Shown here in pieces: positions 41,293 to 50,623 of a DNA stretch of 64,000 bases. This DNA is from SXOA01 sp046153945 (GTDB taxonomy: Bacteria > Planctomycetota > Planctomycetia > Pirellulales > Pirellulaceae). The notes under the pieces are model-generated. The model was not told where the DNA came from, made no database searches, and saw only the letters and a list, made by a program, of their open reading frames with translations. Where the stretch lies: contig JBJXFF010000002.1 of assembly GCA_046153945.1 (NCBI GenBank), positions 95,344 through 159,343 on the forward strand, read 5' to 3'. The translations under genes and the position numbers were made by a program. The first letter of the stretch is position 1. The number at the start of each line of letters is the position of its first letter.

Positions 41293-42594
41293 TTAGAAAA
41301 ACGTATGCACTCCGCCGGTAATGTTGTACTGGTCATCGACCAGCGCCAGCAGCCTCCATTTGTCGAACGTCGTGCAGGGGTGTGAAATGCCGCAGGCAAC
41401 CAGATCGCCGATTTGCAGCGGCGAGGCTTCGGGGATATTCAGCAAGGCATGCTGGTCGTGCAGCTTGAACGTCGCATGGCCTGCCGGCAGCGGCTGAGGA
41501 AATTGGTGGAGGCCCGGCCGGAACCAGAGGACCGGCAGCGGCAGGCGGGCGTCGTGGCTGGCGTCTCGTTTGCCAACGCCGAGAATTGCTCGCGATGGTT
41601 CGGGACGGGAAAGGACATGGGTCCAGATTTCTAGTGCCGCTCGCGGCGGGTTGCCGATTCCCTTAACCGTCGGCGTCCGCTCCTCCAACTTCCTGTGCAA
41701 TTCGACGAACAGGTCGCTATCGTGCGTCAAATAGCAGCCGCTGCGGATGATGACTTGGGTCTCGCGGCTTAGACCGCTCTTGGGGAGGATATCGGCAACG
41801 AGATCAAAATACTCGCTCCCGCCGGCACTGATGACGACCTTCCCCGCGGCGAACAGACTCTCTTCATCGCAATGGCGGGCGATTTCCAAAAGAAAGCCGA
41901 GAAATTCCCGCACCTTCGCGGAGGAGGCCTGCGGCGTCGCCTCGGCAATGATCCCTTCAAAGCCTTCCACGCCGCGCAGCGCCAGATGCGGCGCATGTTG
42001 CTTCACCGCGCGGGCGACTTCCATCACTTCGTTCAAGCTGCGGCAGCCGGTGCGTCCCCCGGCGATGCCTCCTTCAATAAGCACTTCCACAGGACGAGAT
42101 AAGCCGTGTTTCTTAACCGCGGCAGCCAGTGCTTCTACACCGACCACGGAATCGACAAGGCAGAGAAACACAAAGCCTTCATCGCGGGCGAGTTCCGCAA
42201 CGATGTATTCAATCGCCCGCGGATCAATCAACTCATTCGCCAGCAGAATCCGCTGGCAGCCGAACCGGCGAGCCACTTGCACCTGCTGCATTGTCGCTAG
42301 CGTGATTCCCCAGGCCCCATCCTCGAGCTGCATTTGAAAGAGCTGGGGGGCCATCGTCGTTTTGCCATGCGGAGCGAACTGAGCCCCTGAAATGGCCAGA
42401 AACCGCTGCATCCAATGCCGGTTATGGGCCAGCGCCGACTCCTTCAGCACCGCCAGCGGCAGCGGGACATCACCCCGCAGCACGTTCCAGCCGCGATTCC
42501 CTAAGTCGCTAAGCGGGAAGGCCGGCGTGCCGCCAGGGATTCCCTTGTAGCGGTCGTCAATCAAGAGGCTGTCGATGGCAGCGAGCGTCATCAT
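41293..42594 (-). CDS. PLP-dependent D-amino acid enzyme, D-serine dehydratase/deaminase-like
   Basis: This 433-residue protein has the alanine-racemase-type TIM barrel that begins near 45-60. The PLP lysine is in APHGKTTMAP (K78). The C-terminal beta domain has GISHPCTTFDKW with H405 and C407, the zinc-binding pair characteristic of D-serine dehydratase/D-threonine aldolase relatives. The product probably removes ammonia from, or cleaves, a D-amino or beta-hydroxy amino acid. Its start overlaps the stop of the SpoIIE-type phosphatase gene by 4 nt, so they are an operon; the link between the two functions is not obvious. Confidence 0.87.
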   Translation of the reverse strand: MMTLAAIDSLLIDDRYKGIPGGTPAFPLSDLGNRGWNVLRGDVPLPLAVLKESALAHNRHWMQRFLAISGAQFAPHGKTTMAPQLFQMQLEDGAWGITLATMQQVQVARRFGCQRILLANELIDPRAIEYIVAELARDEGFVFLCLVDSVVGVEALAAAVKKHGLSRPVEVLIEGGIAGGRTGCRSLNEVMEVARAVKQHAPHLALRGVEGFEGIIAEATPQASSAKVREFLGFLLEIARHCDEESLFAAGKVVISAGGSEYFDLVADILPKSGLSRETQVIIRSGCYLTHDSDLFVELHRKLEERTPTVKGIGNPPRAALEIWTHVLSRPEPSRAILGVGKRDASHDARLPLPVLWFRPGLHQFPQPLPAGHATFKLHDQHALLNIPEASPLQIGDLVACGISHPCTTFDKWRLLALVDDQYNITGGVHTFF

Positions 42595-43889
42595 GGCTCT
42601 GTGTTTCTTCTCACCGCCAGCAGCGTCAAATCATCCGGCGGACTGTCCCCCACGTAATGCAGCTCCACCGCCCGGCCGATATTCCTTACCAGTTCCGGCA
42701 GCGGGCCACTCGCACCTTTCACGATGCACTCCTGCAACCGCTCGTTTCCGAACTGCGTTCCCCGCTGATCCATCGATTCCACAATGCCGTCGGTCCCCAG
42801 GACGAGGATGTCGCCGGGATGCATCGCCAGAACCGGCCCCAGCGGGCAGCTTGGAGGGTCGATGACGCCGACCGGCAAGCCCGTGGATTCCAACTCGACA
42901 AACGACCGGTCGGCCGCGCGATAGAGCATGGCCGGAGCATGACCGGCATTGGCGAACGAAACCTCGTGCCGCTTAGAATCAAGCATCGCCATGACCATCG
43001 TGACGAAGGCCCCATGCTGAAAATCATCGACAAGCGCCCGGCCGAGCGATTCGAGGAGCACTTGCGGCGAAGCTTCGCTTAGCAGCAGCGTGCGGATGGA
43101 CGCTCGCACGGACGCCATGAGCAAGCTCGGGCCGAGCCCATGCCCGCAAACATCGGCAATGCAGAACGCCGTGCGGCCATCGGTCAGCGGAATCACATCG
43201 CAGTAATCGCCGCCGACTGCTTCATTGGGGAACCACCAGGTCGCCGCTTCGTAACCCTCGATTTGCGGCATTTGGCTTGGCATGAAGCGCCGCTGAACTT
43301 CCCGGGCAATATTAAGCGAAGCCTCAAGTTCCTTGCGCCGCTGAATGTCCTCCACCAGCCGAGCCCGGTCCAATGCCGCCGCGGCATGATTGCTGAAGGC
43401 GATAGCCAGGCTCTCGTCATCAGAGTCGAAAGGCCCGCCGATGTTGTTGAGCATCTCGAGCACACCGAGCAGCCGCCCGTCCCGCGCAGCGACCAGCGGC
43501 ACAGCGAGGATTGTCTTGGTGTTGTAACCCGTGGCTTTGTCGTAGGTACTGTCCCAGCGGGGCTCTTGGGCCGTATCAGGCACATTCACCATGAGCCGCT
43601 GGCGGGCGACATAACCGGCGATTCCTTGATCGATTTTCAAATACACGGGGACTTCCGTCCCAGCCGTGGTGAAGAGGGTTTCCCGCTTGGGATCATATTG
43701 ATACAGCAGCGCCCGCTCGCATTGCAGGGCGTTAGACGCCTCTTTCACAATCGCATCGAGCGCTCGTCCCAGGTCGATTTCCAGCGCCAGTACCCGCGTC
43801 ACTTCCAGCAGTCGATTGAGCCCCGGCAGGCTGTTGCAAATCCGTTCGGGCGAGAGCATGAAGAAGTGCGGATCTTTAGCAAGTGGCAT
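42591..43889 (-). CDS. GAF + SpoIIE-type PP2C protein phosphatase
   Basis: This 432-residue regulator has an N-terminal GAF sensor domain (about 45-190) and a linker coiled coil (VEDIQRRKELEASLNIAREVQRR, length about 23). The C-terminal SpoIIE/RsbU phosphatase domain (about 220-430) has metal-binding GGDYCDV, CIADVCGHG (Asp and Gly of motif 2) and GTDGIVE. It should dephosphorylate an anti-anti-sigma factor (STAS) in a partner-switching pathway, acting in the cytoplasm. No STAS or anti-sigma kinase gene is adjacent. It overlaps the next gene by 4 nt and follows the membrane protein gene by 15 nt. Confidence 0.93.
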   Translation of the reverse strand: MPLAKDPHFFMLSPERICNSLPGLNRLLEVTRVLALEIDLGRALDAIVKEASNALQCERALLYQYDPKRETLFTTAGTEVPVYLKIDQGIAGYVARQRLMVNVPDTAQEPRWDSTYDKATGYNTKTILAVPLVAARDGRLLGVLEMLNNIGGPFDSDDESLAIAFSNHAAAALDRARLVEDIQRRKELEASLNIAREVQRRFMPSQMPQIEGYEAATWWFPNEAVGGDYCDVIPLTDGRTAFCIADVCGHGLGPSLLMASVRASIRTLLLSEASPQVLLESLGRALVDDFQHGAFVTMVMAMLDSKRHEVSFANAGHAPAMLYRAADRSFVELESTGLPVGVIDPPSCPLGPVLAMHPGDILVLGTDGIVESMDQRGTQFGNERLQECIVKGASGPLPELVRNIGRAVELHYVGDSPPDDLTLLAVRRNTEP

Positions 43890-43904
43890 AGTTCACCTTT
43901 GGGT

Positions 43905-44828
43905 TCAGTCTACGCCCCGCTCCAGTCGGGCCGCAATCCACTCATGCGAGACGAAGCGGCGAAGCAGGCCGGTCATTGCTAGACGCAATGCCTCGCGATA
44001 CCTGGCTGGGATTCCTTTGGCGGGAAATCCGTGCCACTGTAACTCCACATCCCATTTCGCCGAAGTGGAAGCGGCATTGACCCGCTCTTGCAACCGGAGT
44101 CCCCATAACAGTCCGAACGAATCTCGGAAGTCCAGCCAGAGCTGGTCAAAAGGATCGACCCCTTTCGGTCCTCGAAGGGAACTCAGCCCGATTCTCGCAA
44201 CGGCCACGGCGATGGCAAACAGGAATAACGCCAAACTCGGTCCAGCCGACAACCTCGTGAGAAAATCGACGCCACGGAGCAGCGGCAGATGCGGCGCGAA
44301 CAAAATGACCTGGCCCACCGCCACCAGCAGAGCCGCCAGCCGGTTGTCGGTTGGCAGATAATTAATGAGTCCCATCAGGATGAGCACCCAGAGCATCCAG
44401 GCGCGGGCATCTCCCAACACAAATCGATCCGCACGCTGCATGGCCAGCGCGGTAAGCGCGGAGAGCGAAACAATTCCCCATAGCGAGAGCACCACGAAGT
44501 TCCAGGCCAGATGCTGCGGCCGTTTTGCCCCGAGTACGGATATGAAGGGACAAAAACTGAGAACTGCCCCGCAGAAGCGGAGCGGAGACAGCCATTTGTC
44601 ATCCAGAGATATCGCAACGTGCAACAGTTCCACGCCGGCAATGGCAACAGCAGTCGCGGCGCTCCACCAGGCGGCAGAGACGAGAGTCGTTTCGGCAATC
44701 GCCGGGCGGTAGTTCCAGAGACCCATTAAGATGGAACCGGCGGCCAGCGCAGCGCCGATCGCGGCAGCGGCGTCCCGCCAGGCGGATAGTGGAGCGGCGG
44801 CAATCAGCAATTCCGGCAAAATCAGCAT
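43905..44828 (-). CDS. Polytopic integral membrane protein
   Basis: This 307-residue hydrophobic protein has about seven predicted transmembrane helices in the first 230 residues. A soluble C-terminal part (VDPFDQLWLDFRDSFGLLWG, then KWDVELQWHGFPAKGIPARY) may lie in the cytoplasm. It is the first gene of a three-gene minus-strand operon (membrane protein, GAF-phosphatase, PLP enzyme). No transporter or enzyme signature is recognised. The C-terminal soluble domain could contact the downstream phosphatase, but this is only inferred from linkage. Confidence 0.72.
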   Translation of the reverse strand: MLILPELLIAAAPLSAWRDAAAAIGAALAAGSILMGLWNYRPAIAETTLVSAAWWSAATAVAIAGVELLHVAISLDDKWLSPLRFCGAVLSFCPFISVLGAKRPQHLAWNFVVLSLWGIVSLSALTALAMQRADRFVLGDARAWMLWVLILMGLINYLPTDNRLAALLVAVGQVILFAPHLPLLRGVDFLTRLSAGPSLALFLFAIAVAVARIGLSSLRGPKGVDPFDQLWLDFRDSFGLLWGLRLQERVNAASTSAKWDVELQWHGFPAKGIPARYREALRLAMTGLLRRFVSHEWIAARLERGVD

Positions 44829-45002
44829 TTCCCTTCTCTACCGGATAATAGCCGCCATCAGCCGTGGGGAAAGATGGCGAAGCTGCCCGCCGCAACGAAA
44901 GCTCCGTATGTAGCGGCTGCATCTCCAAAAAATGTTGTAAAAAGTCAACAACCGCATTTGCCCCGGTGGCAATCGTCGGGCATGTTTTCGCATGGCAAGG
45001 AT

Positions 45003-45029
45003 TCCGCGCGGCGCTTTGGCGCGCGCGGA
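45003..45029. repeat. GC-rich palindrome in the leader of the Cys-rich gene
   Basis: TCCGCGCG at 45003-45010 pairs with CGCGCGGA at 45022-45029, with extra pairing GCGC/GGCG inside the 11-nt interval. It lies in the 272-nt divergent region between the membrane protein gene (44828) and the secreted Cys/His-rich protein (45102), probably in the mRNA leader of the latter. It may be an RNA hairpin. Confidence 0.4.
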
Positions 45030-45101
45030 CGGGAAGCGTCTTTCGGGGCACGTCCGGCCGCTTCCACATGTACAAGGGACGTCAGGAAGAAGGAGAATCA
45101 C

Positions 45102-45893
45102 ATGAAGTGGTCAAGATGGATCGTTTTCTCGCTCGCGTCACTCACCGTCATCGCAGCGAATTCCGCGGAGCCCAAGTCGGCTTCGCTACGGATCTCAAGA
45201 AGTCCGGTCACACCCGCCCGATATGCCGCGGATGAACTGGACACCGCTGCTCCCGCGGCCGCCGTACCACGCGCCGGCATCACACCGCATGCACCGGTGC
45301 ATTACCGGTCGGCGACGTGGGACATTTGGAGCGGCACCGCCACGGGGTATGTGTATTCGCCCGGGGCCTGCGACTACACGCCGCCGTGCGTCGATCATCT
45401 GTGGGATGGCTATGAACAGCGGCCGCACCGCTGTAACCCAATCCATGTGCATCAGTGGGGTCACCATGGCTGCGGCCACTGCGGCAGCGGAGGGGCCTGT
45501 GGGGCGTTTGCCGGCTGCGATACGTGCGGCTCGGCCAACTCCTGCGGATGCGGCGGACACGCCAGCCGCTTGAAGCGGGCCCACGGCTGGCACTTCGGGA
45601 ACAAGGTTTGCCGCAGCGGCTGCGCAACGTGCGGCGACATTGCCCCAAGCTGTGGTGCCCCAACTTGTGCGACCCCCACCTGCGGGTATGACGGCGGCAA
45701 GTCCGTTGGCCCGGCTCCCGCACCCGCGCCAAGTGATGCTGAAACGCCGCCGGCCCCCATGCCGACCGCCGATGGCGAAGCACCTGATTATGAACTTCCC
45801 GCTCGCAACTTCGAAAGTGCGTCTCCCAAGGAAGCAGCTCGCGGCAAGCGGCTGCGAGGTTTCACCTGGCCAGAAAACTCCCTACAGCGGTAA
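45102..45893 (+). CDS. Secreted Cys/His/Gly-rich protein
   Basis: This 263-residue protein has a signal peptide (MKWSRWIVFSLASLTVIAANS). Its central part (about 100-205) is rich in Cys, His and Gly: HVHQWGHHGCGHCGSGG, CDTCGSANSCGCGGH and CATCGDIAPSCGAPTC. It ends with a Pro/Ala/Glu-rich acidic tail. The many Cys-x2-Cys and Cys-x-Cys pairs with interspersed His suggest metal binding or disulfide-crosslinked surface material. ATG 45102 is chosen because AAGGAG is at 45089-45094. It is monocistronic and closed by the strong terminator at 46001-46044. No family recognised. Confidence 0.75.
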   Translation: MKWSRWIVFSLASLTVIAANSAEPKSASLRISRSPVTPARYAADELDTAAPAAAVPRAGITPHAPVHYRSATWDIWSGTATGYVYSPGACDYTPPCVDHLWDGYEQRPHRCNPIHVHQWGHHGCGHCGSGGACGAFAGCDTCGSANSCGCGGHASRLKRAHGWHFGNKVCRSGCATCGDIAPSCGAPTCATPTCGYDGGKSVGPAPAPAPSDAETPPAPMPTADGEAPDYELPARNFESASPKEAARGKRLRGFTWPENSLQR

Positions 45894-46000
45894 ATGCGGG
45901 CTTACTTTCGTCATCTTCGGCTTAAGCCCGTCCGTAGGACTTGCCGATACGACTAATACCGGGAGAGCGGAGAAGCACGGGCGGCTCCGTATCAGGATAG
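45894..46000. other. Gap before the terminator with possible structured RNA
   Basis: About 107 nt separate the Cys-rich gene stop and the terminator hairpin. It contains a GATACG/CGTATC inverted pair (about 45947-45992) around a purine-rich AGAGCGGAGAAGCACGGGCGG. The arrangement could be a structured 3' UTR or a small RNA that ends at the terminator. No open frame fits. Confidence 0.35.
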
Positions 46001-46044
46001 AGGTCATGGCACAACGAAGGATCGGTGTGCCATGACCTTTTTTT
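46001..46044 (+). terminator. Strong intrinsic terminator
   Basis: AGGTCATGGCACA at 46001-46013 is the exact reverse complement of TGTGCCATGACCT at 46026-46038 (13 bp, 12-nt loop). A run of seven T (46038-46044) follows on the plus strand. This is the clearest Rho-independent terminator in the window and should end transcription of the Cys-rich gene at 45102-45893. Confidence 0.88.
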
Positions 46045-46160
46045 ATGCGCGGATGGGAGGAGTTGTAAGGTGCATGAGCGGCAGCGAAATGCACGCGAAG
46101 AGGATATATTAGCCAGTTTGGAATTTACCCGTCTCGTGGCTTCCTTTCCGCGTGTATTTC

Positions 46161-47177
46161 GTGAAACTCATACACCCAATTTCCTTCGCAGTCAATTTCC
46201 TATCTCTTCTCTCGTTGCTAACGCTTATCACCCGCGGCGACGAGCCCGCCAAAACCGCTCCCAAGCGCTATGCCATCGTCCTCCACGGCGGCGCGGGAAC
46301 TGATCCGTCCAAAATGACGAAGGCGGAAGTGGCCGCAGTGGAAGCTTCGCTCGCCAAGGCCCTCGCGATTGGCGTGGAGGAACTCGACAAAGGTGGAACC
46401 AGCCTGGATGCGGTGGAAAAGGTCATCCGGTTTCTCGAAGACGATCCTCTCTTCAACGCCGGCAAAGGTGCCGTCTTTAATGCCGACGGAAAGCACGAGC
46501 TCGATGCCTCCATCATGGACGGGCGAACAAAAGCCTGCGGCGCTGTGGCGAGCGTGTGGACGGTGAAGAACCCGATTTCGCTCGCCCATCTTGTGATGAC
46601 AAAAACCCGGCACGTGCTGCTCGTGGCTGATGGGGCAGAGAAGTTCGCGGCGGAAATGAAAGTGGACCGCGTGGACCAGCAGTATTACTTTACGCAGAAA
46701 GCCTTCGACGAATGGCAGAAGAAGCGAGAAGGCGAAAAATCCTCATCCAAATCGGACGACTCGAAAAAAGGGACTGTCGGCTGTGCGGCTCTTGACTCGC
46801 ACGGCAATCTGGCGGCGGGGACCAGCACCGGGGGATTGACCAACAAAAAGGCGGGGCGCGTTGGCGATTCTCCCCTCATCGGAGCCGGCACGTACGCCGA
46901 TAACGCCACCTGTGCGGTCTCCTGCACCGGCACCGGCGAGGAATACATCCGCCATGCCGTCGCTTACGACATCTCCGCCCGGCTGGCCTACAAAGGAGAC
47001 TCGCTGAAAGACGCCGTCCACGCCATCCTCACCACCCGCCTCAAAAAAGGGGACGGCGGCATCATCGCCGTCGACCGCTTCGGCAACATCACCATGCAAA
47101 ACAACACCACTGGCCTCTCCCGAGCCGCTGCCGATTCCAGCGGGTACAAAGAGGTGAAGCTGGGGAATGAAGAGTAG
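46161..47177 (+). CDS. Isoaspartyl peptidase/L-asparaginase (plant-type, Ntn hydrolase)
   Basis: This 338-residue protein has a hydrophobic N-terminus (FAVNFLSLLSLLTLITRG, a signal peptide) and the family opening AIVLHGGAGTDPSK. The precursor-cleavage site is GTVGCAAL, whose Thr205 becomes the nucleophile after autocleavage. The beta-subunit GTSTGGLTNKKAGRVGDSPLIGAG includes the substrate-binding Arg and Asp. It hydrolyses beta-aspartyl dipeptides or asparagine; export suggests nutrient scavenging. The start is a GTG at 46161; an in-frame GTG at 46152 is an alternative. It lies 117 nt after the terminator and is convergent with the sigma-54 activator. Confidence 0.92.
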   Translation: MKLIHPISFAVNFLSLLSLLTLITRGDEPAKTAPKRYAIVLHGGAGTDPSKMTKAEVAAVEASLAKALAIGVEELDKGGTSLDAVEKVIRFLEDDPLFNAGKGAVFNADGKHELDASIMDGRTKACGAVASVWTVKNPISLAHLVMTKTRHVLLVADGAEKFAAEMKVDRVDQQYYFTQKAFDEWQKKREGEKSSSKSDDSKKGTVGCAALDSHGNLAAGTSTGGLTNKKAGRVGDSPLIGAGTYADNATCAVSCTGTGEEYIRHAVAYDISARLAYKGDSLKDAVHAILTTRLKKGDGGIIAVDRFGNITMQNNTTGLSRAAADSSGYKEVKLGNEE

Positions 47178-47243
47178 GATGGCCTTCCCCTACCGTCCGT
47201 TTGAAGCCACCTCAGGACGGGTTAGAAAGCCCAGTCTACGAAG

Positions 47244-49076
47244 CTACTTCCGATCAATCCCAAACTCCTCAATCTTCCGATATAGCGTCGCTCTTCCCAG
47301 TCCCAGCAAATGCGCCGCTTCGGGGACTTTGCCGCCGGTGCGCTGGAGGCTTTCGACGATGAGTTTCCGTTCCCAGAAGTCGATGCGGAGCGTTTCGTGC
47401 TGCCCTTGGGAAGTTCCGACGTCTCGCAGGGCCAGATCGTCGGGGAGGATGATCGTCCCTTCGGCCATGACGACGGCGCTGTCGATGACGTTGCGGAGTT
47501 GTCGCACGTTGCCGGGCCATTGGTAGGCGAGGAGTTTTGCCCGGGCGTCGGGGGAGAGCGTCATGCTGGGGCGGCCGTGGGTGCGGCGGAAATGCTCCAG
47601 GAAATGGTCTGCCAGCCGTTCTATGTCGACACCCCGCTCGCGGAGCGGCGGGATGTAGAGTTCGAAGACGCTGAGGCGGTAATAGAGGTCTTCGCGAAAG
47701 CGGCCTTCGCGGACGATATCGGTCAGGTCCCGGTTGGTGGCGGCAATGACCCGCACGTCGGCATTCACTTCCTTCGTAGAGCCGACCGGCAGGAAGGGAT
47801 GCCCCTCCAGAATGCGGAGCAGTTTGGCCTGACCATCGAGCGTCATTTCGCCGACTTCGTCGAGAAACAGCGTTCCGGCGTGAGCCTGCTGGAACCAACC
47901 GACGTGGTCGGAATCGGCTCCGGTGAAAGAGCCCCTTTTGTGTCCGAAAAGCTGGCTTTCTATCAGGTCGCGGGGAATGGCGGCGCAGTTGACGCTGAGC
48001 ATCGGCCGGTCCGCCCGCCCGCTGGATTTGTGAACCGCCCGTGCGACTAGTTCCTTCCCCACGCCACTCTCGCCGCGAATCAAGACGCAGCCGGTGGCCC
48101 GAGCCACGCGGATGATTTTGGATTTCAGATCGGTCATCGGCTTGCTCTCGCCGACCAGTTCGTCCAGAACCGCGTTCTTATCGACGAGCCGGCGATGGTC
48201 CACTCGGAGCAGAGCTTCCGTTTGAGCACGGACCAGGGCGAGAGACAGAATGTGGGCGACCGGAATGGCGATTTCGAAATCCGCGTGGCGAAAGCGACCT
48301 TTGTCCAAATAGAGGTGAATCGCCCCAATGGTTTTTCCTTCGTCCAGGAGCGGCACGCAGAGGGCGTCGGCATAGTGCTGCAAGACGGTCGTTCCCCCCT
48401 CCGGCTTCTGGTTGTTCACCCACACCGCTTTGGCCTGGCTGACGACCATCTCGGTCAACGACTGGCTGAGCCGCACATGGGGAATGGCCCCTTCGGGAAC
48501 AATAATTTTGGGCTTGAGCTGGCCGTCGTCGCTCATCCAAAGAAAGCCGACGATGGAAGCGTTGGTCCGGAGTTGGAGGAGTTGCAGTGAGACGCGGATT
48601 ACTTCATCGGGATCGGTGCAGCCGAGCAATTGGAGACTGAGCTGATGCAGCGTGAGCAGATCCTGGCCCGACTGCGAGTCGCGCAGAAGATCGGCGGAGA
48701 CTTGGCCGGTTTCACGTCCCACGATCCGGTCGTGGACGATGGTCTGCGTGTGGTCCAGCCGGGCCCGGTCGACCGGTTTCTCGGCGGACTGATGGAACGT
48801 AAACTCGCTGGAGCCGACCTTGAGCAGGTCCCCTTCGGTCAGTCGGGCTTCGTCGATTTTCTGCCCATTCACGAACGTCCCATTACGGCTGCCGGCGTCG
48901 CGAACCCACCACTCGGCGGACTCGCAGACCACGGTAGCATGCACGCGGGACGAGAGGGGATCCGACAGAACGACGTCGCATTCGAGGCCGCGGCCAATGC
49001 GCGCGGACGCCCCGTCCTTAAGCAGAAAATGGGTCCCCGTCCGGGCGCCCGTCGTCATCAGCAGATAGGAAAACAC
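47244..49076 (-). CDS. FHA-GAF-AAA+ sigma-54-dependent transcriptional activator
   Basis: This 610-residue enhancer-binding protein has an FHA domain (about 20-90, ARIGRGLECDVVLSDPLSSR and SRNGTFVNG), then a GAF domain (about 150-300). The central AAA+ sigma-54 activator domain has Walker A GESGVGKE, the GSFTGA sigma-54 contact loop (normally GAFTGA), and Walker B LFLDEVGEM. The C-terminal Fis-type HTH has AAHLLGLGRATLYRKIEE. Instead of a response-regulator receiver it senses phosphothreonine through FHA, so it probably works with a Ser/Thr kinase. It is convergent with the peptidase gene and divergent from the amidohydrolase. Confidence 0.95.
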   Translation of the reverse strand: MFSYLLMTTGARTGTHFLLKDGASARIGRGLECDVVLSDPLSSRVHATVVCESAEWWVRDAGSRNGTFVNGQKIDEARLTEGDLLKVGSSEFTFHQSAEKPVDRARLDHTQTIVHDRIVGRETGQVSADLLRDSQSGQDLLTLHQLSLQLLGCTDPDEVIRVSLQLLQLRTNASIVGFLWMSDDGQLKPKIIVPEGAIPHVRLSQSLTEMVVSQAKAVWVNNQKPEGGTTVLQHYADALCVPLLDEGKTIGAIHLYLDKGRFRHADFEIAIPVAHILSLALVRAQTEALLRVDHRRLVDKNAVLDELVGESKPMTDLKSKIIRVARATGCVLIRGESGVGKELVARAVHKSSGRADRPMLSVNCAAIPRDLIESQLFGHKRGSFTGADSDHVGWFQQAHAGTLFLDEVGEMTLDGQAKLLRILEGHPFLPVGSTKEVNADVRVIAATNRDLTDIVREGRFREDLYYRLSVFELYIPPLRERGVDIERLADHFLEHFRRTHGRPSMTLSPDARAKLLAYQWPGNVRQLRNVIDSAVVMAEGTIILPDDLALRDVGTSQGQHETLRIDFWERKLIVESLQRTGGKVPEAAHLLGLGRATLYRKIEEFGIDRK

Positions 49077-49192
49077 CGCTTTCTTGCCTCTGTTGGTCCC
49101 TGCGGCCGCCGCTGTGCGAAGCGCCCGCCAGGCTCAATATAGCAGGCGGCCATCCGCTGGGGTTAGAATGCCCTGGAAATAAGGAGCATCCG

Positions 49193-50599
49193 ATGAATTT
49201 ACAGTCCCACAGCCAGACTTCGCACCTCAAGCCACTGAGCGGCAACTTCCTTCTTACGGCGGTCGCCCTCCTTCTGTTCGGCGGATCAGTGGTGCGCGGG
49301 GAAGACATCAAGAAGACCGACCTCTATAAGCGGATTCGCGCCAGCATCGACGCGGTGCCGGCGATTGATACCCACGACCATCTGCGGCCATTTGAGGAGA
49401 TTCCGTTTCGGGATGTAACGGATAAGGGGAAAGGGATGACCCTCCATTCGGTCTGGCAGGGAAGCTACTATCCTTGGATCAATCCACTTTCTGCCTGGCC
49501 GGAGGGAAAGTCGTTTGATGCCTGGTGGGAGAAGGCCCAGCACGATTTTAAGGACGCCCGGGCAACCAGTTTTTATCGATACCTGTTGCCGGCGTTCATG
49601 GACTTGTACGGCGTCGATTTTGAAACGATGACACCGGAACAGGCCCGACAGCTCAACGACCGGATTTTCGAGAATGACAAAAGCGACAAGTGGCTGAATC
49701 ACGTTGTCACCGAGCGGGCGAATATCGAGCTGATGCTGATCGACCCCTACTGGGCTCGATTCAAGTTCGACCGCCCCTACCGCTATTCTGTCCCGGTTCT
49801 TAACGTCACCACGATGGTGGACGGCTTTCATCCGAGTTCATTCACGAGTTCGCTCGATAGCCCCTATGACTTCGCCAAACAGTCCGGCAAGGAAGTAAAG
49901 ACGCTCGACGACTATCTGGCGGCAATCGACATGGTATTTCAAAAGGCCGTCGCCTCCGACGCCGTCTGCTTGAAAACGACGCTCGCTTATCAGCGGACGC
50001 TCGACTTCCAGAACGTGCCCAAGGAACGGGCGATAAGAGCTTTCGGTCGGCCGCGGAGCGAACTCAAATCCGAGGAAATCAAAGACTTTCAGGATTTCAT
50101 CCTCTGGCGGCTCTGCGAGTTGTCGGCAAAATACGAGCTGCCGTTTCAGATTCACACCGGCCAGGCCCGCATCCAAGGTTCCAACCCGATGCTGCTGGTG
50201 GACATGATTGCGGCCAACCCCAAAACCAAGTTCATCCTGTTCCACGGCGGCTTTCCCTGGGTCGGCGAAACGGGGGTCATCGCCATGAAATACCGCAACG
50301 TTTGGGTCGATTCCGTCTGGCTCCCGCAAATGTCGTACACCACGGCCCGGCGGGCCTATCAGGAATGGCTGGAAGTGATGCCGAGCGACCGCATCATGTG
50401 GGGAGCCGACACCGTGCAAGCCGAAGGGATCTACGCCGCCACTGTTTGGACGCGGCAATGCGTCTCCGAAGCCCTGGCGGAAAAAGTCGACCGCGGCGAG
50501 CTCCGCGAAGAGCAGGCCCTGCACATCGGCCGGCAGATCATGCGGGACAATGCCCTGAAGCTGTTTCCGAAGCTAGAGCGGCAGTTGTGGAGGAAGTGA
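49193..50599 (+). CDS. Amidohydrolase-family metal-dependent hydrolase (TIM barrel)
   Basis: This 468-residue exported protein begins with a hydrophobic signal and opens the barrel with PAIDTHDHLRPFEE (H61-x-H63). It continues with the LPFQIHTGQARIQG histidine strand, FILFHGGFPWVGE and the MWGADTVQAEG aspartate strand near the C-terminus, the complete set of amidohydrolase metal ligands. The length and the DTHDHL opening resemble uronate isomerase/amidohydrolase_2 family members. The reaction and substrate are unknown. The ATG at 49193 is divergent from the sigma-54 activator and has AAGGAG at 49181-49186. Confidence 0.85.
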   Translation: MNLQSHSQTSHLKPLSGNFLLTAVALLLFGGSVVRGEDIKKTDLYKRIRASIDAVPAIDTHDHLRPFEEIPFRDVTDKGKGMTLHSVWQGSYYPWINPLSAWPEGKSFDAWWEKAQHDFKDARATSFYRYLLPAFMDLYGVDFETMTPEQARQLNDRIFENDKSDKWLNHVVTERANIELMLIDPYWARFKFDRPYRYSVPVLNVTTMVDGFHPSSFTSSLDSPYDFAKQSGKEVKTLDDYLAAIDMVFQKAVASDAVCLKTTLAYQRTLDFQNVPKERAIRAFGRPRSELKSEEIKDFQDFILWRLCELSAKYELPFQIHTGQARIQGSNPMLLVDMIAANPKTKFILFHGGFPWVGETGVIAMKYRNVWVDSVWLPQMSYTTARRAYQEWLEVMPSDRIMWGADTVQAEGIYAATVWTRQCVSEALAEKVDRGELREEQALHIGRQIMRDNALKLFPKLERQLWRK

Positions 50600-50623
50600 G
50601 AGGCGATGGCCCAAGCCCACAAA

